A stretch of 64,000 nt of DNA from Archilochus colubris. Taxonomy: Eukaryota > Chordata > Aves > Apodiformes > Trochilidae. The first letter of the stretch is position 1. Each line of letters starts with the position of its first letter. Below the pieces are notes generated by a model. The model saw only the letters and a program-made list of their open reading frames with translations, searched no databases and was not told the DNA's origin. The position numbers and the translations under genes are program-made. Location: NCBI GenBank assembly GCA_023079485.1, contig CM041083.1, positions 65,338,696 through 65,402,695 of the forward strand, in the 5' to 3' direction. Below, one piece after another: positions 54,029-64,000 of this stretch.

Positions 54029-57000
54029 TCAATACCAGTATGACCTCTTGGCCCGGCGCTGCTCCTGGATTCCCATGCTCTCCATGATCTCCTCCTCGAA
54101 GGTTTTCAGGGAGGGCACAAAGGTTTTCAGCACCGCCGCCTCCACCGCCGTGTCCTTGGGGCCGTCTGGGGGGGGTGGGAGGAGGGGGGGGGGGCTCAGC
54201 ATGGGGAGGGGGCGGCTCAGGGACCCCCCCTACACACACACACACACCTCACAGAGACACTGCTCAGGGACCACCCCCCCTCCCCAAATTCACTGCTTAG
54301 AGACCCCCTGCAAACACCCTCCCCTCTCCCAAATCCACTGCTCAGGGACCCCCCCTCACCCCCCAGATCCACTGCTCAGGGACCCCCCCTCGCCCCCCCA
54401 GCCCCCCCTCACCCATCCACTGCTCAGGGACCCTCCCTCACCCCCCAGCCCCCCCTCACCCATCCACTGCTCAGGGACCCCCCCTCACCCCCCGGCCCCC
54501 CCTCACCGACCCACTGCTCAGGGACCCCCCCTCGCCCCCCCAGCCCCCCCTCAGGGACCCGTCCCTCACCCCCCAGCCCCCCCTCACCCATCCACTGCTC
54601 AGGGACCACCCCTCAACCCCCCCCAGCACCCCCTCACCTATCCAGTGCTCAGAGAACCCCCCCCCCCAAATCCACTGCTCAGGGACCCGTCCCTCACCCC
54701 CCAGCCCCCCCTCACCGATCCACTGCTCAGGGACCCCCCCTCAATACCCGGCCTCCCCTCACTGACCCACTGCTCAGGGACCCCCCCTCATCCCCCAGAT
54801 CCACTGCTCAGGGACCCCCCCCTCACCTCCCAGCCCCCCCTCAGGGACCCCCCCTCACCCCCCAGCCCCCCCTCACCCATCCACTGCTCGGGACCCCCGC
54901 CCCCCAGCCTCAGGGACCCACTGCCCTCTCAGGGACCCCCCCTCACCCCCCAGCCCCCCCTCACCCATCCACTGCTCAGGGACCCCCCCTCGCCCCCCAG
55001 CCCCCCCTCAGGGACCCCCCCTCACCCATCCACTGCTCAGGGACCCCCCCTCGCCCCCCAGCCCCCCCTCACCCCCCTCACCCCCCGCCCCCCCTCACCC
55101 ATCCACTGCTCAGGGACCCCCCCTCACCCCCCAGCCCCCCCTCACCCATCCACTGCTCAGGGACCACCCCGTCGCGGCGCTGGTGGGGGGGCAGGGGGAG
55201 GATGCGGCCGCTGCGCAGGCAGACGCGGACCCGCTCCCCTTCCTCCGTGTAACGCCAGTGCACGGGCGTGGGCTGCCTGGGGGGGGGACACGGGGGGGTG
55301 AGGAGGGGAAGGGGCGTGGGGACAACCGCGGGGCGTGGGGACACCGCGGGAGGGGGCGGTACCGATCCTCGGGATCCACCAGCGCGATCTGGTTGAGCAG
55401 CAGCGGAGCCTCGCTCTGCACGTAGGTCCCGGGGGCTTTGGTACCGCGATCCGCGTAGCGATAGTGCTGGGAGGGGGTGGGGGGGGGACAGTAAAGAGTA
55501 ATAATAAGATGAGGAAATCAAAGAGTGAAATGAAAAGTAAAATAAAAAAATAAGAAGAAAAGAAATAAAAAGTAAAAATGGAAATAGAGAATGAGGAGAA
55601 AATGGAAATAAAATTGAAAAAGAAATGAAAACCAAAAATAATGAATGGAGAAAATAATTAAAAGGATGAAGAGATTGAAAAGAGAGAAAAATATAAAAAT
55701 AAAAAATAAAAAAAATAATAAAATAATAATAATAAATTAAATAATAAAAATAATAATAATTAAAAATAAAAAAATAAAAAAATAAAAAATAAAAATAATA
55801 ATTAAATAATAAAAATAATAAAAATAAAAATAAAATAGAAAAATAAGGTAGAAATAAACAATATATTAACGATAAAAGTGAGAATAATTTGAAATAAAGA
55901 AATAAAATGAAAATAAAATAAATAAAACAAAAATAAATAATAAGTAATCAATAATAAGAAAAGGAAAGTAAATCAAATCAAAATAAATAAAAGTAGTTAA
56001 AATAAAATAAATAATAATCATTTAAAATAATTAATAAACGAGTGAATAATAAAAAAAACAAAATAAAATAAAAGTCAGATAAACAAATCTAATCAAATCA
56101 CCAGATGGGACTGGGGACCCCAAGAGGGTCCTTCCTCCCCCCCCCAGCTCTGCTGCTCCCCACGAGGACCTGGGGAGCTCTGAGGTTCCCTCGGGATCCT
56201 GTGGGGGGGGGGGGGTGGGGGCAGAGCCCCCAATTCCTGGAATGGGGAATTCCCACTGGGAACTGCCCGGGGGTCACTGCCTCCCCTGATGCAGAACCCC
56301 ACAGCCCCCCAGGGTGACCCCAAAACCCCCCAGAGTGACCCCACAGCCCCCACCAATGTTTACATCGACCCCCCCAGTGTCCCCAAAGCCCCCCAGAGTG
56401 ACCCCATACCTCTCAGAGTGTCCCCACAGCAGCCCCTCCCCCGTGTCCCCAAAATCCCCCAGAGTGACCCCAAAATCCCCCAGTGTCCCCAAAGCCCCCC
56501 AGAGTGACCCCACAGCCCCCCCCAATGTCCCCATGGCCCCCCCAGTGTCCCCAAAGCCCCCCAGAGTGACCCCATACCTCTCAGTGTCCCCACAGCAGCC
56601 CCTCCCCCGTGTCCCCAAAATCCCCCAGGTGTGTGTAGTGTCCCAAAGCCCCCAGAGTGACCCACAGCCCCCCAATGTCCCCATGGCCCCCCAGTGTCCC
56701 CAAAGCCCCCCAGAGTGACCCCAACACCTCTCAGTGTCCCCACAGCAGCCCCTCCCCCGTGTCCCCAAAATCCCCCAGAGTGACCCCAAAATCCCCCAGT
56801 GTCCCCAAAGCCCACCAGAGTGACCCCACAGCCCCCCCCAATGTCCCCATGGCCCCCCCAGTGTCCCCACAATCCCCCCAGGGCCCTCAAAATCCCCCCC
56901 AGTGTTCCCAAAGCCCCACGGAGTGTCCCCAAACCTCTCAGAGTGACCCCACAGCCCCCCCCAGTGTCCCCAAAATCCCCCAGAGTGACCCCAAAATCCC

Positions 57001-58111
57001 CCAGTGTCCCCAAAGCCCCCCAGAGTGACCCCAAAACCTCTCAGTGTCCCCACAGCAGCCCCTCCCCTGTGTCCCCAAAATCCCCCCAAGTGACCCCAAA
57101 ACCTCCCAGTGTCCCCGCAGCTCCCCAGAGTGACCCCACAGCCCCCCCCAATGTCCCCATGGCCCCCCCAGTGTCCCCACAATCCCCCCAGGGCCCTCAA
57201 AATCCCCCCCAGTGTTCCCAAAGCCCCACGGAGTGTCCCCAAACCTCTGAGTGTCCCCACAGCAGCCCCTCCCCCGTGTCCCCAAAATCCCCCAGAGTGA
57301 CCCCAAAACCTCCCAGTGTCCCCAAAGCCCCCCAGAGTGACCCCAAAACCTCTCAGAGTGACCCCACAGCCTCCCCCAGTGTCCCCAAAATCCCCCAGAG
57401 TGACCCCAAAATCCCCCAGTGTCCCCAAAGCCCACCAGAGTGACCCCACAGCCCCCCCGAATGTCCCCACGGCCCCCCCCAGTGTCCCCACAATCCCCCC
57501 AGTGCCCCCACAGCCCCCCCCAGTGTCCCTAAAACCTCTCAGTGTCCCCACAGCAGCCCCTCCCCCGTGTCCCCAAAATCCCCCAGAGTGACCCCAAAAC
57601 CCCCAGTGTCCCCACAGCCCCCCCAAAGCCCCCAGGAGTGTCCCCCCAGCTGAGCACTGTCCCCAATCCCCCCCCCCCCGCTCCATTTCTCACCCACTGG
57701 TGTCCCCAGTGCCCCCCCTCCAGCCCCCCCATACTCACCGTGTTCAGCCCCTCCACCACCACCCAGTTCCGGGCTCTCACCACCTGGGTCACCACCCCCT
57801 GCTTCCCCGCGTCCTTCCCGCACAGCACCTGCACCTGGGGGGGGGACGACGGGGGGGACAGGGGGAGGGTTCAGGGGTGACCCCGCATCACGGGGAGGGG
57901 GTTTTGGGGGTCTGGGGGGGGGTGTGAATCTCACCGTGTCCCCCCGGAACACCTTCCAGTCCTCCCTGGGGATGGGTTCCACGAAGATCTTCTTGCGGCG
58001 CTGCCCGGGGGGGTTGCGGAGCTGTGCGGGGCCGGTGTGCGGGCGCCACGTGCCGTGACGGTACCCGGGGGGCACCCGCAGCCGCGCACACAGCAGCACC
58101 GACAGCCGCAT
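54029..58111 (-). CDS. MRPL24: Mitochondrial ribosomal protein L24 (uL24m)
   Basis: Component of the large subunit of the mitochondrial ribosome. Minus-strand exons are 58111-57935, 57834-57739, 55466-55363, 55276-55146 and 54165-54029, with consistent phases and 214 residues (human about 216). The N-terminus [20 protein letters not shown] is basic and hydroxyl/aliphatic-rich, fitting a mitochondrial presequence. Exon 2 is the KOW motif ([20 protein letters not shown]). Exons 3-4 carry [24 protein letters not shown] and the [13 protein letters not shown] strand. Exon 5 ends [18 protein letters not shown], close to mammalian MRPL24. An upstream noncoding exon ends at a donor on the minus strand (exon edge 58717). 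Intron 4 is made of decoy copies of the exon 4 end; intron 2 has an AT-rich island and a minisatellite. Confidence 0.96.
54290..55145 (-). repeat. Minisatellite made of MRPL24 exon 4 tail plus splice donor
   Basis: About 15 copies of a unit of 30-50 bases that reads, on the minus strand, GTCCCTGAGCAGTGGATGGG followed by TGAGGGGGGG. This is the last coding bases of exon 4 (VPEQWM) and its GT donor at 55144-55145. At least seven copies keep a consensus donor. It fills intron 4. Confidence 0.9.
55495..56100. repeat. A-rich, C-poor AATAAA/AAATAATAAT tract
   Basis: About 600 bases that are mainly A and T with some G and almost no C, in MRPL24 intron 2. It looks like a decayed A-rich microsatellite. 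It contains many plus-strand AATAAA hexamers and is the only sizeable AT-rich block in the window. Confidence 0.9.
56285..57660. repeat. Minisatellite, GTCCCCAAAGCCCCCCAGAGTGACC
   Basis: Units of about 21-26 bases with higher-order blocks in MRPL24 intron 2; minus-strand open frames reach 470 codons. The sub-block near 56,620-56,720 has shortened C runs relative to its sister copies. Confidence 0.94.
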
Positions 58112-58716
58112 GGGGACTGGGGGGGCTGCGAGGAGAGACCCCCCCCCCCCCGGGAATGAGACACAGAGACCCCCCCCCACAAAGGGAAACCAGGGGTCCC
58201 GCAGTGCCCTTCCCCCCGCCCCGCAAACGGGGAATCGGGCAGAGCCCACCGCAAAATGGACAGCAACCCCCCCCAAAGGAGACCCCAACCCCCCCAAAGG
58301 GAGCCCCCCCCCCTCCTGAGCGCGGACTCCCCAAAGGGTACCCAGAAAAGGGACCCCCACCCCGCAAAAGGGGACGCGGGAATCCTCCAGAGCCCCCCCC
58401 AGAATGGACCCTCCCACACCCCCCACAGGGGAGCCCTGTGCCCCCCCCTCCTCAGCGCCGACTCCCCAAAGGGGACCCAGCGAAGGGACCCCCCCCCCCC
58501 GTGCACGCTGTGTCCCCCCCCGTGTCCCGCAGAGCCCCCCGCCCCCCCCCGAACCCGCTGCTCAGAGGGGACCCAAGCACCGGGCAGAGCCCCCCCCCAC
58601 CCCATCCCCTGCTCCCAATGGGACGCCCCCCAAGAGGGTCCCCCCAAAAGGGTCCCCGTGCCCCCCCCCCCCCCGCGGGCTCTCAGGGCTCCCCCTGCCC
58701 CCCCCACCCCGCTCAC

Positions 58717-58850
58717 CTCCGCGCACTGTGCCGCGGTGCACGCCGGGAGTTGTAGTCCCTGTCCCGCCCCCGCGCGGTGCATGCCGGGAGCGCCGGTGAC
58801 ATAACAGGCAGCGGCCCCGCGGGGCACGCCGGGAGTTGTAGTTCCCGCGT
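58717..58850 (-). promoter_or_regulatory. MRPL24 noncoding exon 1 and ZNF143-type promoter
   Basis: On the minus strand ACTACAACTCCCGGCGTGC occurs at 58737-58755 and ACTACAACTCCCGGCGTGCC at 58823-58842. A partial copy (CTCCCGGCATGCAC) lies near 58777-58790. These match the SBS motif bound by ZNF143. The exon edge is the donor GTGAGC on the minus strand (58711-58716). Confidence 0.65.
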
Positions 58851-59192
58851 CCCGTCAAGACCCCCAAGATGGGACCTGGGGCGACCCCCGGTACCCCCCG
58901 GGCTCTGCCCCGCGGCTCCAGCAGGAGGAGAAGGGGGGGGTGGTGGTGTCCCCGGGCTGTGTTCGGGGCTCTCTCCGCGGTGTGGGGAGCTGAGGGCCGG
59001 GGCTGGCGCTCTGCCAGGCCTCCATTTTCTGCTGCGGGAGCCGCTCCCGGGGCTGGGGGGGGCAAAGTGCTGCTGCCCGGGGGGGTCCCGGGGGGGGGTC
59101 CCCGCTCCTCCCCGCACCCCCCAGCCCCTCACCCTGCCCCAGAATTGTGGTTTTTCTGTTTTATGAGCCATGTCCCCTCTGCCTTTCCCCAT

Positions 59193-59377
59193 TCTCCCCC
59201 CTCCTGATCCCCGTTCTCCCCCCTCCTGATCCCCGTTCTCCCCCCTCCTGATCCCCGTTCTCCCCCCTCCTGATCCCCGTTCTCCCCCCTCCTGATCCCC
59301 GTTCTCCCCCCTCCTGATCCCCGTTCTCCCCCCTCCTGATCCCCGTTCTCCCCCCTCCTGATCCCCGTTCTCCCCCT
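59193..59377. repeat. 22-bp tandem repeat
   Basis: Eight near-perfect copies of CCCCGTTCTCCCCCCTCCTGAT between the MRPL24 promoter and the HDGF 3' end. Confidence 0.95.
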
Positions 59378-59429
59378 CCCAGTGCCCCCCCCCAGGCCCT
59401 GGGCAGCCCCCAGGGGGTTGGGAGCGTTT

Positions 59430-59730
59430 ATAAAAAGGCAAGAATCGCTTTTATTTCAAATCAAACTCATCAGCCCCCTAAAAATCACTAATACAAAGCA
59501 TGCGGCGCCGCGGCGGGGCCGGGAGGTGGGCAGGGTGGGTTCAGGGCTCCGTGGGACCTGGGCTCTGTTCTCTTCCTTTCTCTCCGGTTTCTGGTTTTGG
59601 TTTTTTTTTTTCCTTTCGCTTTTAAAATCTCGGATTTGTTTTTTTGTTTGTTTGTTTTCCCGGTCGTTTTCTCTCTCTCAGGCCGAGCCGAGGGGCAGCA
59701 CCCATCGGGGTGGGGGGCAGAGGATCAGCT
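59430..59730 (-). other. HDGF 3' UTR
   Basis: Minus-strand AATAAA is TTTATT at 59450-59455. The UTR is U/A-rich on the mRNA strand near 59590-59650. Confidence 0.75.
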
Positions 59731-60683
<953 letters not shown>

Positions 60684-60879
60684 CTGCAGGGCACAAAAAG
60701 GGGGGGGGAGCTGTGAGAAGGGGGGGAGCAGAGCCCCCAATCTTCCCACACACACACATAGACTGGGGATGTCCCCCCCCCAGCTGTGACCCCCACACCC
60801 AACATCATAATTCCTCAATCAATAATCAATAAAACAGGGACACAAAGAAACAAAACAATTGGCTGTGCCCCCCCCCACA

Positions 60880-61255
60880 CCTGGTGACAAGTCGGGGGGG
60901 GGTCCCCATGTCTGGTGACAGCTCAGGGGGGGTCCCTTCCTCTCCCCCCATCCATACCCAACAGATATCACAACTCCTGGGGGAATCAGTAAAACAGGGA
61001 CACAACCCCCCCCCAGTTGGTGACAGCTCAGGGGGGGTCCCCCCATGTCTGGTGACAGCTCAGGGGGGGTCCCCCCATGTCTGGTGACAGCTCAGGGGGG
61101 GTCCCTTCCTCTCCCCCCATCCACACCCAACAGACATCACAACTCCTGGGGGAATCAGTAAAACAGGGACACAACCCCCCCCCAGTTGGTGACAGCTCAG
61201 AGGGGGGGTCCCCCAGTTGGTGACAGCTCAGAGGGGGGGTTGCCCCTTGTCCCCC
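60880..61255. repeat. Tandem repeat, CATGTCTGGTGACAGCTCAGGGG
   Basis: Units of about 36-40 bases plus one duplicated block of about 185 bases (CTTCCTCTCCCCCCATCCA ... CACAACCCCCCCCCAGTTGG, near 60937 and 61106) in HDGF intron 1. Confidence 0.85.
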
Positions 61256-61269
61256 ACCCCTTGGGGACA

Positions 61270-64000
61270 CCGTGAGGCTCAGACACCCTGAGCTGCATTT
61301 CCTGCAGGGATTTTGGGGGGGGGGGGAGCTCAGGAGGTTTTGAGGTGCTCCCCTGCAGTGTCACTGACTGTGGGGACTTTGGGGGAGACCCCAGGGGTCT
61401 GCGGGTGCCATTCCAGGCAGGGTGAATATTCCTGGGGGGGGGGGGGGGGAGAGGCAAAAACAACTCCACAGCTTTTTGGACTTCTCTAGAAAATAAAACT
61501 CTCTAAATCACTGAATTTCTATAGATCTGGCAATATATAAATACATAAATCTATCAATTAAGAGCTTATTTATAGTCTCTAAACCCCCCCAGAGGCAGCA
61601 GCTCCTCAGCTGGGGGGAGGGGGGGTCCTGGGTGCCAGGGATGTGACACCCCCTCCCCATCCTGTGCCTCAGTTTCCCTCTCTGGTTGCTTCACCCCCTT
61701 CCTGCTGGGTCCCTGCTGGGTGTGTCCCCCCCCCCCCCTGGAGCTGGGAAAGGGTGGGATTTGGGGGGGTGCTGTCTGGAGCCACCCCCCCACCCCCACA
61801 CCTGGGACCCATCCCACAGCCCAAACGTTGGGTTGGGAGCATCCTGGGTGTGTATGGGGACAAGGGACATGCCCTGACACACCCCCCCCCCCCCAAAGGC
61901 CCCCCCTGGGTGCAGGGAGCCATTCCAGGAGTGGGGGGACAGTCTCCAGAAAGCAGATGTTGTCGTCCCCCCACCCCCCCAGGGACACTGAATCCCTTTT
62001 GAGGAGCGGGGAGGGGGGGGGGACAACAGGGACAGCAGCCATGGGGACAGATCTGCCACCCCCCCCTTATCACCCCCACCACTGCCTGGTGACACCCCTG
62101 TCCCCAGGGAGGGGTGGGGAAGCAGGGGGAGATAGGGGGACACCCACACACCCACTGGTGACAGTGATAAGGGGGGGAGGGGACCCCTTCCCAACCCCCC
62201 CCCCCCAGGAGGAGCTGTCACTGCCCCACATGTGGCCTGTGCTGCCCCCCCCCCGGGGACCCCCCTCAAAAGCTCCCAAAGTGCCCCCAGGAGGGGTGCT
62301 CAGGGCTGTTTGTCCAAAGGGGGGGGGGGGGGAATCAAAGTGCCAGGGTAAAGGACAGCAGTGTCACTGTGTCACCTTGGTCTGGGGGGGTCCCGGGGGG
62401 GGGGGATCCTGAGGGGGGGGGGTATCCAGGAGGGAAAGCTCTGGAGCGTGGCAGGGGAGGGATGGGCATGGACTCTGTCCCCAACCTCTGCCCTTCACCT
62501 TGGCAACCAGGCTGGGGACAGCCTGGGGACAGGGACCCCCCCCCCCAACTCAGTGCCAGGGGGGGCTACGAGCAGCCCCTCCCGTGCCTCAGTTTCCCCC
62601 CATCCAGAGGCAGTGAGGAGGAGCTGGCAGTCAGGAAGGGGGAGCTGATGGAACTCCTGGGCAGGGGGACACGGGGGGGGGGGGGGACACACGACAGGGG
62701 GCACAGGGGGCATCTGGGGAGAGAATGTGGGGGGAATGGGGGGGATGCAGGGGGGGGGACAGGAGGGGCACAGGGGGGGCATCTGGGGAGAGAATGTGGG
62801 GGGGAATGGGGGGGATGCAGGGGGGGGGACAGGGGGGGAAAATGGGGGGGCACGGGGGAGGGACACGGGGGGGAGGGACATGGGGGGTCACAGGGGGGGA
62901 GGCACAAGGGGGGAGGGTGCAGGGGCACAGTGGGGGGGGGCACGGTGGGGGCTGTCCCCAACCCATGGGACACCCCCAAGGAAGAGCACCCCAACTCCCT
63001 CTGCCCAGAGACACGGAGGGGGGGGGCTCAGGGTGGGGGCTGCCAGACACACACACAACCCCCCCCCCACTGGGCTGGTGAGAAGGGAAGGAAAACCCTC
63101 CCTGGCTGTGGCTCATTCCCTGCTTCTGTGCCTCAGTTTCCCCTCCTGCCCAGAGGATCTCAGTGAGGAGGGGGCAGCCCCTGGGGACCTTCCCAGAGCA
63201 GGGAATTTTAGGGAATTATCACCCTGTGTGTGCCCCCCCCCAGCCCCCCCCCCGTGTTTCTCAGCTCAGCCACACCTGGCTGGGAACAAACACCCCGGGG
63301 TGCTCCCCTTTCATCACAGCACCCATTACTCACTGCTGCTGCACCCCCATTACTCACCCGGGGACATGGGGGGGGGCTCAGCACCCAGGGACATGGGGGG
63401 GGGGGGGCTCAGCACCCAGGGATATGGGGGGGGGGGATTCAGCACTCCAAACCCCCCCCCCCACCATCCCCAACCCAGAGAGGGCAAAACCCCTTCACCC
63501 TTTTAGGTGAAACCACCCAGGGGATCCTTTGGTGCCCCCACCCTCCCCACCCTTCCCTGCACCCCCCATCATGGGGTCTGTGTGTGTGTGGGGGGGCCCA
63601 GGGCTCCCCCCTCTCCAAAGGGAAGGGATGGAGGACGCAGCTCCCAGGATCCTTCCTTGGGGTTCCTCCTCCTGGTGCTGACTCCAGAGGGATCCCCCCC
63701 CCTGCTACAAACCCACCCAAAGTGACTGCACCCCCTGAGGGGGGAGGCTTAAGGGGAGGGGGGGCTTGCACCTCCCCCTTTACAACCCCACTGCACTTCA
63801 CCCGACCCTGTTTTGGGGTGAATTAGGGGCTTTTGGGGAAGGCCCCTTTGCTGCCAGGCCCAGGTGGGAAAGGGGGGGGGTAAAGGGGTGAGGGGGGGTT
63901 AAAGGAGTAGGGGGGGTTAAAGGAGTAGGGGGGGGGTAAAGGAGTAGGGGGGGGGTAAAGGAGTAGGGGGGGGGTAAAGGAGTAGGGGGGGGTAAAGGAA
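61270..64000. other. HDGF intron 1 or upstream DNA, no exon seen
   Basis: No HDGF first exon or other gene recognised. An AT-rich island (61484-61582) with CTATAGATC and ATATATAAATACATAAATC stands out. Purine-rich minisatellites lie at about 62690-62940 (GGGGGGACAGGGGGCACAGG) and from about 63880 to the edge (GTAAAGGAGTAGGGGGG). Three copies of GTGCCTCAGTTTCCC are present. Confidence 0.5.

Noticed and set aside
63880..64000. Telomere-like GGGTTA units at the right edge
   Set aside because: The unit is GGGGGTTAAAGGAGTA, about 17-19 bases, not TTAGGG; it is an interstitial minisatellite.

Overview
This is a stretch of vertebrate nuclear DNA, most probably from a bird microchromosome. Three observations support that: multi-exon genes with GT-AG introns and AATAAA/ATTAAA ends; CR1-type LINE tails (26253-26408 and about 27440-27880), the typical retrotransposon of birds and other sauropsids; and extreme G/C richness with short genes and a private minisatellite in almost every intron. 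There are no bacterial genes, CRISPR arrays or viral genes. I could assemble complete exon chains by eye for five genes, one chain with two frame problems, and one gene cut by the right edge.

Layout: 1-7850, no supported coding gene, several tandem arrays and a very long (GGAAA)n tract. 7853-15068 (+), NES (nestin), four coding exons, 1668 codons. 15.4-21.1 kb, intergenic and dominated by minisatellites. 21.2-31.3 kb (+), a DNAJA-type Hsp40 co-chaperone most like DNAJA4, with a CCAAT-rich promoter and noncoding first exon. 33.0-37.1 kb (-), CRABP2. 39.2-47.6 kb (-), ISG20L2. 47.6-48.3 kb, a bidirectional promoter carrying a dense array of TGACGTCA (CRE) palindromes. 48.3-53.95 kb (+), METTL25B (RRNAD1). 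53.95-58.85 kb (-), MRPL24. 59.43 kb to beyond the right edge (-), HDGF, lacking its first coding exon.

The order CRABP2-ISG20L2-METTL25B-MRPL24-HDGF and the strands of these genes match human 1q22-q23. Two things differ from human: NES lies on the opposite strand relative to CRABP2, and a DNAJA gene sits between NES and CRABP2. Human 15q25-q26 carries DNAJA4 beside CRABP1 together with relatives of several genes in this window (ISG20, HDGFL3, SYNM), so the DNAJA gene here is best explained as the 2R ohnologue of DNAJA4 kept in this lineage. The genes are not an operon; their products act separately in neural progenitor cytoskeleton, protein folding, retinoic acid transport, rRNA processing, a methyltransferase-like function, the mitochondrial ribosome and chromatin-linked growth signalling.

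The most unusual sequence features are two minisatellites that amplified an exon tail together with its splice donor (MRPL24 and DNAJA), ten perfect CRE palindromes in about 640 bp, a 14-base motif dispersed 13 times across the window, and oppositely oriented related minisatellites in one ISG20L2 intron. Some repeat blocks have systematically shortened homopolymers and METTL25B has two apparent frame breaks, so part of the sequence probably carries uncorrected indels.
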